Assembly (NCBI GenBank): GCA_003255025.1
Contig: QANY01011382.1
Coordinates: 310,001 to 374,000 of the forward strand
Direction: 5' to 3'
Origin: Datisca glomerata
Taxonomy: Eukaryota > Streptophyta > Magnoliopsida > Cucurbitales > Datiscaceae
DNA: 64,000 nucleotides
Shown here: positions 33,003 through 44,845 of the stretch, piece by piece
Layout of the letters: every line of letters begins with the position of its first letter
How positions within the stretch are numbered: position 1 is the stretch's first letter
Program-made: the position numbers and the translations under genes
The notes under the pieces: model-generated
Told to the model about the DNA's origin: nothing
Database searches by the model: none
The model's input: the letters and a program-made list of their open reading frames with translations, nothing else

Positions 33003-33467
33003 TACTTGAACGGTTCAAGTAGTTACTTATAACAACTTGAACCCTTCAAGTAATTATTTTTTATTTTGTCTGTCAGCAATCTAAACATCAAGTGACTACT
33101 TGAAGGGTTCAAATAGCTTTTATGACTACTTAAGCATTTTTTACATCTAAAAAAATATGAGAAAATAAACGCTAGTACTTGAAGTATTCAAGTAGTTTTT
33201 TATAACTATTTGAACTGTTCAAATAGTTGTTTATGACTATTTGAAGGGTTTAAGTAATTTTTTTTGTTAGTCAACAACAAATACGTCATGTGACTATTTA
33301 AAGAGGTCAATTAATTGTTTATGACTAATTGAAACATTCAGGTAGTTATTTTTTATTTTGTCAGTCAGCAACTCAAATACCAGGTGACTACTTGAAGGGT
33401 TCAAGTAATTTTTTATGACTACTTGAAGGGTTCAAGTAGCTTTTTATGACTACTTGAAGAGTTCAAA
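33003..33467. repeat. Palindromic repeat array, left part
   Basis: Near-palindromic units of the form ACTACTTGAAGGGTTCAAGT (arms ACTACTTGAA and TTCAAGTAGT around GGG) recur about ten times, separated by TTTTTTATG-type spacers and by longer modules (TTTTGTCAGTCAGCAACTCA; ACCAGGTGAC). Degenerate units have lost one or two arm bases. The array continues at 43222 after the copia element. Confidence 0.9.
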
Positions 33468-35583
33468 TGTTGGTCATCGAGACACGCGCGCGGCGGAAGG
33501 GTGTGGCGCGTGACCATTTAAAAAATTAAACTTTTAATAAAAATTGAATCTTTTATTAAAAATAAAACTTGCACAACGCCACCATAACGAAAAAACTTTT
33601 TATTAAAAAAACTCGTTTATATATTAAATCTACAAAATACAAGGTTAGAGATCATATACTCGTTATAGTCTAAATCAAGCATTCTTACAAAACTGATCGA
33701 TTCTCAGTCCCACGAAACTGTTCCAACAATCAGTAGACTCTGAGATCCACACCAAGATCTTCCAAGTCAATCCTCAACGCATTAGGACGTGTGTGGGCAC
33801 ATAGAATATTACAATACATTTTTTTCTGTTTTCTAGATGTACTCAACACATGAGATCTAGAGATTTTACTAAAAATGACTTTTGTTAGTCGTTTCTCTAA
33901 AGGAACGTGATGATGATTCTTTTAGAGATTTGATTAACTCTTAATTATAGAAAAAAAATCACTTTGACCAATTGTGTTCTCCTCTCAGTTCTTGATTGAT
34001 AAACTGATTGATATCATTATAATAATATCTGTATATTTTTTAGATAATGTCAGATATTTTAGGACAAATAAAAATATTAAGAGAATAATATTAATTTCAA
34101 ATTACCCAATGCAGCGGGAACCACTGTATAAGGGTGCACTACTATCACGCCACACAGCAGTGCATGGTGATCTATGATTCTTAATCATTGATCGACACAT
34201 GGCAATTACTTTAAATTAAATATTTATTTTAATTAGAAAAATAATTAGATATTAGTTAATTGAAAATTAATATATCTGATTATCTCTATCAACAAAATTA
34301 TCTATTATTTCATAAATAACAGATTTAGTTGATCCAAATTATTATCTAATCATAATTTAATTATCTAATTTCACAAATTAGATATTCTGTCTCACTTATC
34401 GATAATTAAAAAAATTATCGATAATTATTTATACATATATAATTTCTGAAAATTATATTTATAATATAAATAATTTAATTAGTTAATAACACATAATTGT
34501 CTCATAATTATGTACTTGCCCTAGAATTAAAATTCATTTGCAAGTCATTCATTTTCTCATATCCTGGAAGATTCACACCCTATACTCCATAGTACAAATG
34601 TGATTTGGGGACCATAGACCTATAATCATAAGTTTCAATAAACTAGATTATTAATTAAAATATTTAATTAAATAATCTTATTTATTAATTCAATTATTAC
34701 TCCACTATAAATATGGAATTGCATTCTTAGAGATTATAGATTGTATTTATAGAGTATTCTCATGTAGTTCACTGATATAATCATTTCACATAGTTCTGTC
34801 CTCCAATTATTAATTCGTAAATTAGAAATGATCAAAATCATCATTTTACCCTTCTAATTATCTTTTAATCCTTAAGTACCATTAATCCACTAGTGAATGA
34901 CTAATTGATAATCTTAGTGTAAATTTGAGCTCAATAACCATTCGCTTCTAGAATTAACACTTAAAGAAACCAATATACGGTCCGTTAGGAAAGCTTGGAT
35001 TCCAAATATTGTAAGATCATGTTCCTACCCATCCAGATCACTAAATCTCCAAAACAAAAATCACTATCCTGTTTTACAAACAAACCTTAACAAGTGAATC
35101 AAAATATCCTGTAGACATGTATAGGAGTTTATGACTACTCATAATTCAGACTGATCTACATATGATCATCGAATTGATAAATATTAAATATTTATGATAA
35201 ACGGTACGTTGATAAAGATATTAGTCCACATCAGTTTAGTCATATATAATCTCATTATATAAAGCACATTCACTAAGATGTCTATCCACATTAATGATCC
35301 AAATCTTGATCACATGCATTCATAAGACTTAGTGAACCATACTAGTAACAATTCATTAAAGATTCAATACTTTAATATGTTGCTGACAATTTTATTCATT
35401 ATCTATTATCTTAATCCTCTCGTACTAATATAAGATCATAGTCTCATTAATGAATATAGAATTTTCAGATATTTATATAAATTATTCAATAATAATTTAA
35501 AAGAATAATTATAAAAAATGTAATCTCATTAAATTTCATATTAAAATATCAACACACATGCTTTGAGGGCATAACCCTCAACA
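33468..35583 (-). repeat. 3' LTR of the copia element
   Basis: In element orientation it starts TGTTGAGGGTTATGCCCTCA at 35583 and ends with CCAACA at 33468. It matches 41256-43221 and the fragment 7267-8679. At 2.1 kb it is long for copia. The polypurine tract (35584-35600; GGGCAAATGGGAGATTG on the minus strand) adjoins it. Confidence 0.92.
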
Positions 35584-35599
35584 ATCTCCCATTTGCCCT

Positions 35600-36800
35600 A
35601 AAGAAAATGTGGATCTCTATTAACACCTTGTTACACACATGACTCTCAAACAACTTCGTAGGAAGTGTGTTGGTAAATGAGTCAGCCAGGTTCTAATCCA
35701 ACGTTATCTTCATAACAGTTATATCACCCTGATCTATGGCCTAGATGTCGACTTTCGACTATCCTTATTTGATTCATAATCAGTATATATAGTGTGGTTC
35801 AGGTCTCCACCCGAATAAACAAGCATATAGTTTATCATTCTCCTAAGGTACTTGAGAATGTGCTTTACTACAATGCAATGTTCCAAACCTTGATTCGACT
35901 GATAATGACTGACAATTCCCGCTGTGTAACAGATTTCCAGTCTCGTCTGCTGAAGCATAGGGAACCTTTCTCATACTCTCTTCCTCCTGAGGTGTCTTAG
36001 GACATTATTCTTTAGAGAGGACAATTTCATGTCTACTCGGTAGTTGACTTTCTTGGAATTCTCCATAGAGAATTTCTCCAGCACCTTATCGATATAAGAT
36101 GCCTAAGAAAGTGCCAAGAGTTAGTTCTTTCTATCCCTTAGGATTTGGATGCCCAGAACATAGCTCGCTTCTCCCAAATCTTTTATTTGAAATTTCTCAG
36201 CTAACCATTTCTTTACTTTTGCCAGAGTTTCTACAACATTTCCAATGAGTAGAATATCATCAACATAAAAAACTAAGGAAAACCATTATCTTATCTTTGA
36301 TGTAATTATAAACACAGGCTTCGTCAACATTTTGCTCGAAACCATAAAACTTTATAATCTCATCAAATGTAAGATTTCCAAGATCTAGATGTTTATTTTA
36401 ATCCATAAATGAATTTAAGCAACTTACATTCTTTCTGATCTTGCCCCTTTTGTATGAACCCTTATAGATGCATCATATATATGTTTTCTTCAAGATAGCC
36501 AAATGTATTGACATCCATTTTCCATATCTCATAGTCAAAACTAGGGGTTATGGACAAAAGGATGTGAATAGATTTTAGCATGGACACATGGGAGAATGTC
36601 TCTTCATAATTGACTCCCTCCCTTTGTGTATAGCCCTTGGTTACTAATCGTGTCTTGAAAGTCTCTACTTTCTCATTTATACCTCTTTTCTTCTTGAAGA
36701 TCCATTTACATCCAATGGACCTGACATCTTCATGTGGATCTACAAGTTCTCAGATGGAATTGGAATACATAGATTCAATTTTCTAGTTCATGGCTTCTTG
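35600..36800 (-). pseudogene. copia reverse transcriptase and RNase H remnant
   Basis: Reading leftward on the minus strand: ELVDPHEDVRSIGCKWIFKK (RT start), KGYTQREGVNYEETFSHVSM, then FYVDDILLIGN near 36250 (YVDD catalytic motif intact), WLAEKFQIKDLGEASYVLGI, and the RNase H start at 35734-35960 (HILKYLRRMINYMLVYSGGD, SRKSTSRP). The sequence then jumps to LADSFTNTLPTKLFESHVC, so the middle of RNase H has been deleted. Many stops. Confidence 0.85.
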
Positions 36801-37355
36801 CTATTTCTCCTTTTGAGGATCATCCATTGCTTCTTCATAAGATAATGAATCATCTTTATCAGTGTCTGACGCTAGGACATATGCTTCTAGTTCGTAGCGA
36901 ACTGGTTATTTCACAACCCTCCCACCACGACATTGCACTAGGGTTTCCTTTGCAAGAACAGTGGTTTCTCTGGTTTGTCATTTATCAGTAGAAATTGAAG
37001 GTGGTCTAATCTCATCAGCCGCAAATTCCTCGAGAACTACTTTGCTACGAGGTTTGTAGTTTTACATATTGTCATACTGAAGGAAGGTTGCATTTGTCAA
37101 CACAGACACATTTTGATCCTGTGATTATAAAAGCACCCACCTCTAGTCTCTAGAGCATAGCTTATGAATATGCATACCTCAGTCATTGAGTCTAACTTTT
37201 CGGTCCTGGGTCTAAGAACGAGAGCTGGACACCCCCTATATATAGAAATAACGTAAACTAGGTTTCGAGTCATTTCATAACTCTAAATGCGTCTTGTTTA
37301 CAGACTTAGAGGGCACTACATTCAAAATGTAAGTTGTCGTGTGTAGTGTATATCC

Positions 37356-38340
37356 TCAAAATATAAGTGATAGTGATGAGTAGCTTAACATCGACCTAAC
37401 CATGTATAATAAGGTTCGGCTTCTCCTCTCTGCGACATCATTTTGCTGTGGTGTTCCGGGTGCTGTGAGTTGGGATATGATTCCACACTCTAGCAAATAA
37501 TCCTTGAATTCTAATTCCAAGTATTCATCACCTCGATCGGGTTGAAGGGTTTTCAATAATTTACCTAATTACTTTTCAGCTTCAACTTTGAAGTCTTTAA
37601 ACTTTCCAAAAGTTTCAGACTTTCTTTGCATTAGGTAAGTATAACCATATCTTGAGTAATTGTCAATAAAAGTGACGAAATACTCATACACAAATCTAGC
37701 TTGCACATTGATTGGTCCACGGACACCACAATGTTCTAACTCAAATGGTTCATTGGCTCTTTGGCTCTTTCCCGTGAAAGGTCTTTTGGTCATTTTACCC
37801 TCTAGACAAGATTTACAAACATGAAGAGTTCTAAGTTTTAGTTCTCTCAAAACATAATGCTTTGTTAACTTGTTTCACATATCTAGATTAATATGTCCCA
37901 ACCTAAGATACCAAATATATGTGTTATCATCATCATGAGAAACTCTTTGCCATTTGTTACTTTTAGGTTTTACTATTTTAAATAGTTCAGAATTATTTAA
38001 CGCGCGTTCAGTCGGTTTAACCATATACAGTCTGCTTATAACTTTAGCATGACAAATATCAAATCCATTCTTAGAAATAATAAAATCTTTATTAATAAAA
38101 TAAACTTTGAATAATTGTTCATGCAAAAGTGAAAGAGAAATCAAATTCTTCAAAAACAAGGAATATCATAAACATTGTTCAAAAATAAATAATTATTTCT
38201 AAAAAGTAAAAGGAATGTCCTCAATGTTTTAGTTGACACAAGCGCACCACTACCAACTCTCATAACGACTTTACCATCAGCCAACTCCCTTGACAAATCA
38301 AGCATCTACAAAGAAGAACATACATGGTTAGTGACTCCTT
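37356..38340 (-). pseudogene. copia protease end, GAG-pre-integrase and integrase
   Basis: Around 38230-38330 ELADGKVVMRVGSGALVSTK marks the protease-linker region. 37875-38159 (YIWYLRLGHINLDM) is GAG-pre-integrase. 37569-37850 (SCLEGKMTKRPFTGKSQRAN, EYFVTFIDNYSRYGYTYLM) and 37356-37556 (SQLTAPGTPQQNDVAERRSR) are the integrase core, in which PQQNDVAE holds the catalytic Glu. Separate pieces are joined by single frameshifts or stops. Confidence 0.88.
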
Positions 38341-38399
38341 AATCCAGTATACAGGATGACAAATCACATTCCACTAAATAAGCTTCAAGTACAAGTAAA

Positions 38400-39240
38400 A
38401 CATATTTACCTTTCTTTTTCAACTTGGAGAGATACTTGTTAAAATTTCTCTTCCAATGGCCTTCCACCCCACAATGGAAACATTTTCCTTTAGACTTGTT
38501 GTCTTTCTTGTTCTTCTTTACTTTTGGCGATGTCTTGGCTTTCTTTCATTTCTTGTTCTTACCTTTGCCCTTACCATTGATATTCTTCCTCTTGTTACTT
38601 TTAACAGTGGAAGAATATTTTTACTCGACAACATTTACCTCATCCACTTTAGTCATTCTAAGGTTGAGTGACTCAAAAGTCTACAATTCATTCAACAATT
38701 AGGTCATGTTGAATTGTAACTTGTTCATAACATAGTTGGTCGTGAAGGCAGAAAAAGCTTGTGTGAGCGACTCAAGTATCATGCTAACTTGTGTCCGCTC
38801 ATCAATGGTCGCCCTATGAACTTCTGCCTCTTGCATTATGTTAATCATGTTCAAAACATGTTCTCGTACAGAAGTACCCTTTCTCATCTTAGTTGTCATA
38901 TAGTTCCTAGTGGCCTCATGATGACTTTGATCAAAGTACTGCCCACACATCGCCTGTAGAGATTTCATAATCTCATAGGCAGTCTCCATGCTTTCATGCT
39001 TGATTCTCAGAACCTCATTCATGCTCACAAGCATGTAGCACTTCGTTTTGTTGTTTGATATGATCCAAGCATCATAATTGTCCCTAACATTCTTAGGGGC
39101 ATTAGCAGGGGGCTTCTCAAGACATTCCTCAGTAAGAATGAACTTACAAATCAGCATTAAATTCATATATGATTTTCAACGTACGAAATTATCACCATTC
39201 ATTTTTCGAGAGCGAGTAAAGCAGTAATAGGGTTGCCCAT
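38400..39240 (-). pseudogene. copia gag with zinc knuckle
   Basis: The original start is the ATG at 39240 (MGNPITALLALEK, then a stop). The long open piece 38699-39166 (155 codons) includes AYEIMKSLQAMCGQYFDQSH and MRKGTSVREHVLNMINIMQE, typical of this Gag family. After one stop a lysine-rich stretch leads to the knuckle CFHCGVEGHWKRN near 38440-38480, in which the last Cys has become Asn. RNA packaging by this copy would fail. Confidence 0.88.
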
Positions 39241-41240
39241 GGTAGATATAATAACGATAACTGAAATTTAAAAACATATGAGATTAAATATAATTGGTAA
39301 ATATCTAGAATTCAAAAAATAAACGTGATGCATGAATGTAACATAATAAAACACAAATTTAACATTTACTAATCACGATAAAACAACCCAACGATTAATG
39401 TGTTGGCTTAGGGTCAGTCAAATTAACCTCAGACTGTCTATGAAACACTCTCATCCTTATTAATTAAAACTTAAAATATCTCATATTTTCTCTTTTAACA
39501 ATAAGGCATCGCTTGTTTGGTCAAGTCACAACTATCCACGTGAAAGCTTAATTGTGATTTGTGGGTGCATCCCATTATTTCGAATTCCATGACTTGATTT
39601 GGAATATGTCGTTTTAAGGTCGGTCAAAACTAAACTAGATCACTTCCTCCTATCTTCTTCAGAAGTCCAACCTTGATATTGGTACAACTCAAAACCTTCC
39701 TTAGGGGGATGAAAACAAAACCATCTCGAGGCCCTCACTGTACCCCACGGTGTTATACTAATAATGGAGACCGTAGGTTACATTGACATGTCAACTTTCT
39801 TCCACTCACTATTTTAGGATTATGGGTTTCCATTTTTAACTAATCAATTAATTCTAAATCAATTGTTAGTTAAAATAATAACCTTATGAATATTTAATAA
39901 TTAGTGATGTCAATCTCATTGATCTAAGTTCATTTAAACTTCTATAATTATGTGAACTTAAATTAACTAATTAATTATATTCATCAAACTTTAATAGAAC
40001 TCTTTTACTAAAGTCGGTTATCCTAAAGATTACTATAGCCCTTAGTGTGGTGTGATTACCAAGTTTTAACTAATTAAAACCTAGCGGTTTACATGCAATT
40101 AATTTTAAAAAATAATATATATAAACATATTAGGACAATCCTAATAGATCATGTTTTTACTTATGAGATGCATGATCAAATAAAACTGTGTGAGATTTTC
40201 ATGTATGACATGTGATCGACTAATGCATTGGCATGTTATCAAACATAATAATTAAATAATTATTTAACAATTAAATAAAATAATAATGGACCGAGTCAGT
40301 ATTATGTATTTCTAACTTACAACCCTTGAAATAAAAAAATAAAATTACAAAACGGATTTCAAGAATACATATTTCCCAAATATTGCATTCTCTTCCTGAT
40401 ATCCATCTTCATAATCTTTAAGCTTTGAACAATACTATTTAATTAAGAAAAACTATATTTCTTAATTAAAATTAATTTCTACTAAAATAGTTGACTTTGA
40501 CTTAGTCAAATAAATACTTTATTTGATTTGGTCAAACTTGGTTCAAACCCAATCAACTTATTAATTTATAATTTTCATAAAATTAAGAATTAAAATTAAT
40601 TTTAAAATTACACTAATTTTAAAATTTAAAAGGATAATTTATAGATTTAGAGTTATCATAAAACCCTACAGTGATAGGTTGGTTGGTATAAGGGTTTGTG
40701 CGAAAATTCCCTAAATGTGACAACAGTTGCCACCGACCACCATCGCCGTCGTCTTGCCGCCGACCACCATCACCGCTGTCTGTCGATACCAGCCGCCGGC
40801 CAACACCGCCCACCGATTTTTCCGGCGACGTCACCAAAACAATAAATTCTGGTGACATTGCCGGTAGTCCATAATCAGTGGCGCCAGGGCTGGAAATCCA
40901 ATTTCTGATGCGAGCGCCAGAATTCTAAATGAATTCCTATTTCCTTTCTTTTTCCTCCGTCGTTCGTCTTGTCCGTTCTTCGTCTTGTCACGATCGAAAT
41001 AATTACAATAAATATTCAAAATAAAATTACAAACATTTCTACGCTCCAAAACAACTTACACAAGATCTAAGAAAAACATAAAGAACAAAATCTAACCTAA
41101 TAATCACCATACAATTAACGATCCATTATTTTTTAAATATTCAAAAAACATAAATCATTCATTCAGTCATACATATCTCATATTATATGAATAATGCAAA
41201 AAACACTCACACAACATTTAACATATAAATATATAAAGAT
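39241..41240 (-). other. Long untranslated leader of the copia element
   Basis: About 2 kb separate the primer-binding site from gag. There is no conserved protein. A GC-richer patch at 40720-40850 (GCCGCCGACCACCATCACCG) is probably of host origin, picked up by the element. Such length is atypical for copia leaders and might reflect an additional insertion. Confidence 0.55.
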
Positions 41241-41252
41241 CGCTCTGATATC
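41241..41252 (-). other. Primer-binding site of the copia element
   Basis: The minus strand reads TGATATCAGAGC immediately inside the 5' LTR, one base away from the TGGTATCAGAGC initiator tRNA-Met site seen intact at 24178-24189. Confidence 0.85.
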
Positions 41253-41255
41253 ACT

Positions 41256-43221
41256 TAGTGGTCGTCGTGACGTGTGCACGACGGAAGCGTGTGGCTCGTG
41301 GCCATTTAAAAAATTAAACTTTTAATAAAAATCGAATCCTTCAATAAAAATAAAACTTGCGCAACGCCACGATAACAAAAAAAACTTTTTACTAAAAACT
41401 CATTTTCAACCAGTCATGATCCATTATATATTTATATATTAATTGTACAACATATAGGGTTAAGAATCATATAGCTCTTGTAGTCTAAATCAAGCGTCCT
41501 TGCAGAATCGATCGATTCTCTGTCCCACAAAAGCGTTCCAACGATCAGTAGACTCCGAAATCTACACAAAAATCTTCCAAATCAATTCTCAACGCACTAG
41601 GACGTGTGGGCTCGCAGAATATTACATGACACTTTTTTTCTGTCTCTAGATATACTCAACATATGAGACTTAGAGATTTTACTAAGAATGACTTTTGTGA
41701 GACGTTTCTCTAAAAGAACGTGATGATAACTCTTTTAGAGATTTGATTAACTCTTAATCGTAGAGAAAAATCACTCTAACCAATTGTGTTCTCCTCTCAA
41801 TTCTTGATTGATGAACTGATGAGCTGATTGATGTCATTAGAATAATATTAGTATATTTTTTAGATAATGACATATTAGATATTTTATGATAAATAAAAAA
41901 AGAAAAAATTAATATTTAGTTTTAAATTGCCCGATGCAGTGGGACCCATGGTCTAAGTCACTGGCGTTAAACAACACAGTGCCTCGAGACATTGTGTGTC
42001 ACGCCACACTAACATATTATTTCACAAATAATAGATTTAGTTGATCCAAATTATTATATAATAATAATTTAATTATCTAATTTTTCAAATAAGATATTCT
42101 ATCTCATTTATCGATAATTGAAAAAATGATAGAAAATTATATATATAATTCAATTAATTAATCACACATAATTATGTACTTGGCCTAAAATAAAAATTTC
42201 TTTACAAGCCAGTCATTTTCTCATATCCTGAAATATTCATACCATAGACTGCGTAGTACATAAGTGACTTAGAGACCATGAACCTATAATCCTAAGCTCC
42301 AATAAAACAACTCTTTAATTAAATAATTTTTTTTTATTAATTTCATTATCACTCCACTATAGATATGAAATTACATTTTTAGAGATTATAGATTGTATTT
42401 TGTAGAGTATTCTCGTGTGATCTACTGATATAATCATTTCACGTAGTTTTATCCTTCAATTATTGGTCCGTAAATTAGAACTAGTCAAAATTACCATTTT
42501 ACCCTTAAGTACCATTAATCTACTAGTGAATGAATAATTTATAATCTTATTATAAATTTGAGCTCAATAACCATTCAGTTCCATAATTGATACTTAAGAG
42601 AACCAATATACGTTCCGTTAGGAAAGCTTGGATTCTCAATCTTGTAAGATCATGTTCCCAACCATCCATATTACTGAATCTCCAAAACAAAAGTCACTAG
42701 CCTGTTTTACAAACAAACCTTAACGAGTGAATCAAAATATCCAGTAGACATGTATAGTAGTTCATGACTACTTAAGATTTAGGCTGATCTACATATGATC
42801 ATCGAATCGATGTGTATTAAATTTTTATGATAAATGGTACGTTGATAAAGATACTAATTCACATCAGTCTAGTCTAATATAATCTTATTAGATAAAGTAC
42901 ATTCACTAAGATATCTATCCACATCAATGATCCGGATCTAGATCACATACATTCAAAATGTTTAGTGAACCATACTAGCAATCATTCATTAAAGATTCCA
43001 TACTTTAATATGTTGCTGACAATTTTATTCATTATCTATGATCTTAATCCTCTCATACTAACACAATATCATAGTCTCATTAATGAATATGAAATTTTCA
43101 GATAGTTATATAAATTATTCAACAATAATTTAGAAAGAATAATTATAAAAAAAATGTAATCTCATTAAATTTCATATGAAAATGTCAATATACGGATGCT
43201 TTGAGTGCATAACTCTCAACA
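41256..43221 (-). repeat. 5' LTR of the copia element
   Basis: In element orientation it begins TGTTGAGAGTTATGCACTCA at 43221 and ends near 41256 next to the primer site. It matches the 3' LTR throughout except for several indels, including a shorter GC-rich segment near 41930-42010 where all three LTR copies of the window differ most. Confidence 0.92.
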
Positions 43222-44522
43222 TCAAGTAGATTTTTATAACTACTTGAGCATTTGTTTTAGTCCACAAAAATTGGAGAAAATGAACGTTGAGTACTCAAAG
43301 GGTTCAAGTAGTCATAAAAAGCTACTTGAATTCTTCAAGTACTCAACGTCCATTTTCTCTTATTTTTTGGGCGCAAAAAAGGTTCGAGTAGTCATAAAAA
43401 GCTACTTAAAACCTTCAAGTAGTCATAAAAAAACTATTTGAACCCTTCAGATAGTCACCTAATGTTTGGATTACTGATTGAGCAAACAAAAAATTACTAC
43501 TTGAAAAGTTTTAGTAGTCATAAACAATTACTTGATCCCTTTAAATAATCACTTGGTGTATGAGTTATTGACTGACAAAAAAAAACTACTTGAACTCTTC
43601 AAGTAGATATGAATGATTCAAGTAGTTAAATACAACTATTTGAACCCTTCAATAAGAGAAAATGGACTTTGAGTACTTGAAGAATTCAAGTATCTCAACA
43701 TCCATTTTCTCTTATTTTTTGGACTAAAAAAGGTTCGAGTAGTCATAAAAAGCTACTTGAATCCTTCAAGTAGTCATAAAAATTATTTGAACCCTTCAGG
43801 TAGTCACCTAATGTTTGGATTGCTGATTGAGCAAATAAAAAATAACTACTTGAAAAGTTTTAGTAGTCATAAACAACTATTTGATCTTTTTAAGTAATTA
43901 CTTGGTGTACGAGTTATTGACTGACAAAAAAAAATTACTTGAACTCTTCAAGTAGACATGAATGATTCAAGTGGTTAAATACAACTATTTGAACCCTTCA
44001 AATAATTACTTGTTTTGACTTCTAGAATAAAAATCATTACTTGAAGGGTTCAAGTAGTTATTTTTCTGTCTATTAACACTCATACACCAGGTGACTACTT
44101 GAAAGGTTCAAGTTATAGTTTATGACTACTTAAACCCTTCAAGTAGTTGTTTATGACTATTTGAAGGGTTCAAGTAGCTTTTTATGATTACATGAACCCT
44201 TCAAGTACTCAATATTTATTTTCTCCTATTTTTTGACTCTAAAAAAGACTGAAGTTGTTATAAAAAACTATTTAAACTCTTCAAGTACTCATAAAAAACT
44301 ATTTGAACTTTTCAAGTAGTCACATGGTGTATGAATAATTGCAAAAAAAAAACTACTTGAACCCTTCAAGTAGTCATAAATAACTACTTGAAGGGTTCAA
44401 GTAGTCATAAACAATTACTTTAACCCTTCAAGTAATCACATGGTGTATGTGTGTTGACTGATAAAAAATAACTACTTAAAGTGTTTAAGTAATCATAAAA
44501 AATTACTTAAACCCTTCAAGTT
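43222..44522. repeat. Palindromic repeat array, right part
   Basis: About 30 units of AACTACTTGAACCCTTCAAG-type palindromes spaced by AGTCATAAAAA. Longer modules (CACTTGGTGTATGAGTTATT, GACTGACAAAAAAA, TCCATTTTCTCTTATTTTTT) recur. A higher-order duplication with a period of about 351 bp is visible: CAACGTCCATTTTCTCTTAT at 43344 returns as CAACATCCATTTTCTCTTAT at 43695, with all modules between them in the same order. Modules also occur in both orientations, so larger palindromes enclose the small ones. Confidence 0.92.
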
Positions 44523-44742
44523 TTAAAAGAAGTTTCGTTAAAAAAGAAAGAACATGAAGAATAATAAATTATTATATTGATTAGATATATGTATTGAACA
44601 ATAAAAAGAATTGATAAAGAAAGAAAGACTAAAAATAATAATGTGAAATTGATGATGTAAGAATACAAAAAATTTTATTTTCAAAAGGGGTATAAATTTC
44701 TTTAGTCAAATTGAAAAGGTATATTTATCTAAATAACTCATT
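44510..44742 (-). repeat. Right terminal inverted repeat of the foldback element
   Basis: Reverse complement of 32766-33002 as described there; the conserved outer part is 44665-44742 (AAAAGGTATATTTATCTAAA is the mirror of the left terminus). Confidence 0.8.
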
Positions 44743-44845
44743 TCTCATCGTGGAAACGCTGAATTGAAGAAGCATCGTACTCTTGAAAGCCCTAAAAACG
44801 TAGTTCTGGTCTTTTAGAGCCAAGACCTCTTCCTACTCCAATACC
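44743..44845 (+). promoter_or_regulatory. SWC5: 5' untranslated region and start context of SWC5
   Basis: Only 103 bp separate the foldback terminus from the start codon. The stretch has no obvious TATA box. The start context ATACCATGG (44841-44849), with G at +4, is favourable. Either the core promoter lies within this short stretch or transcription starts in the transposon terminus. Confidence 0.5.

Larger units (their letters stand above)
33468..43221 (-). mobile_element. Complete but decayed Ty1/copia element (minus strand) with 2-kb LTRs
   Basis: LTRs at 33468-35583 and 41256-43221 bound an internal region with gag, GAG-pre-integrase, integrase, reverse transcriptase and part of RNase H on the minus strand. 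Flanks TCAAA (33463-33467) and TCAAG (43222-43226) are a 5-bp target duplication with one change. The element lies inside the palindromic array. LTRs differ at many positions and by indels, and the coding region is full of stops, so the insertion is old. The leader between the primer site and gag is unusually long, about 2 kb. Confidence 0.92.
32766..44742. mobile_element. Foldback-type transposon carrying a palindromic repeat array, split by a copia element
   Basis: The left end (GGTTATTCGGATAAATATAC, then AAAGAAATTTATACC) and the right end read backwards (AGTTATTTAGATAAATATAC, then AAAGAAATTTATACC) are inverted repeats. They align for about 75 bp with few changes and, more loosely, for about 230 bp. 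Between them lie short palindromic repeats (33003-33467 and 43222-44522). Without the copia insertion (33468-43221) the element is about 2.2 kb and has no coding sequence. Long termini filled with tandem or palindromic repeats define foldback elements, which in plants are often Mutator-related. I could not identify a confident target duplication. The right terminus lies about 100 bp upstream of SWC5. Confidence 0.75.

Noticed and set aside
33003..33467. CRISPR-like array of short repeats and spacers
   Set aside because: Units are self-palindromic, variable in spacing, and spacers are repeated rather than unique; the genome is eukaryotic.
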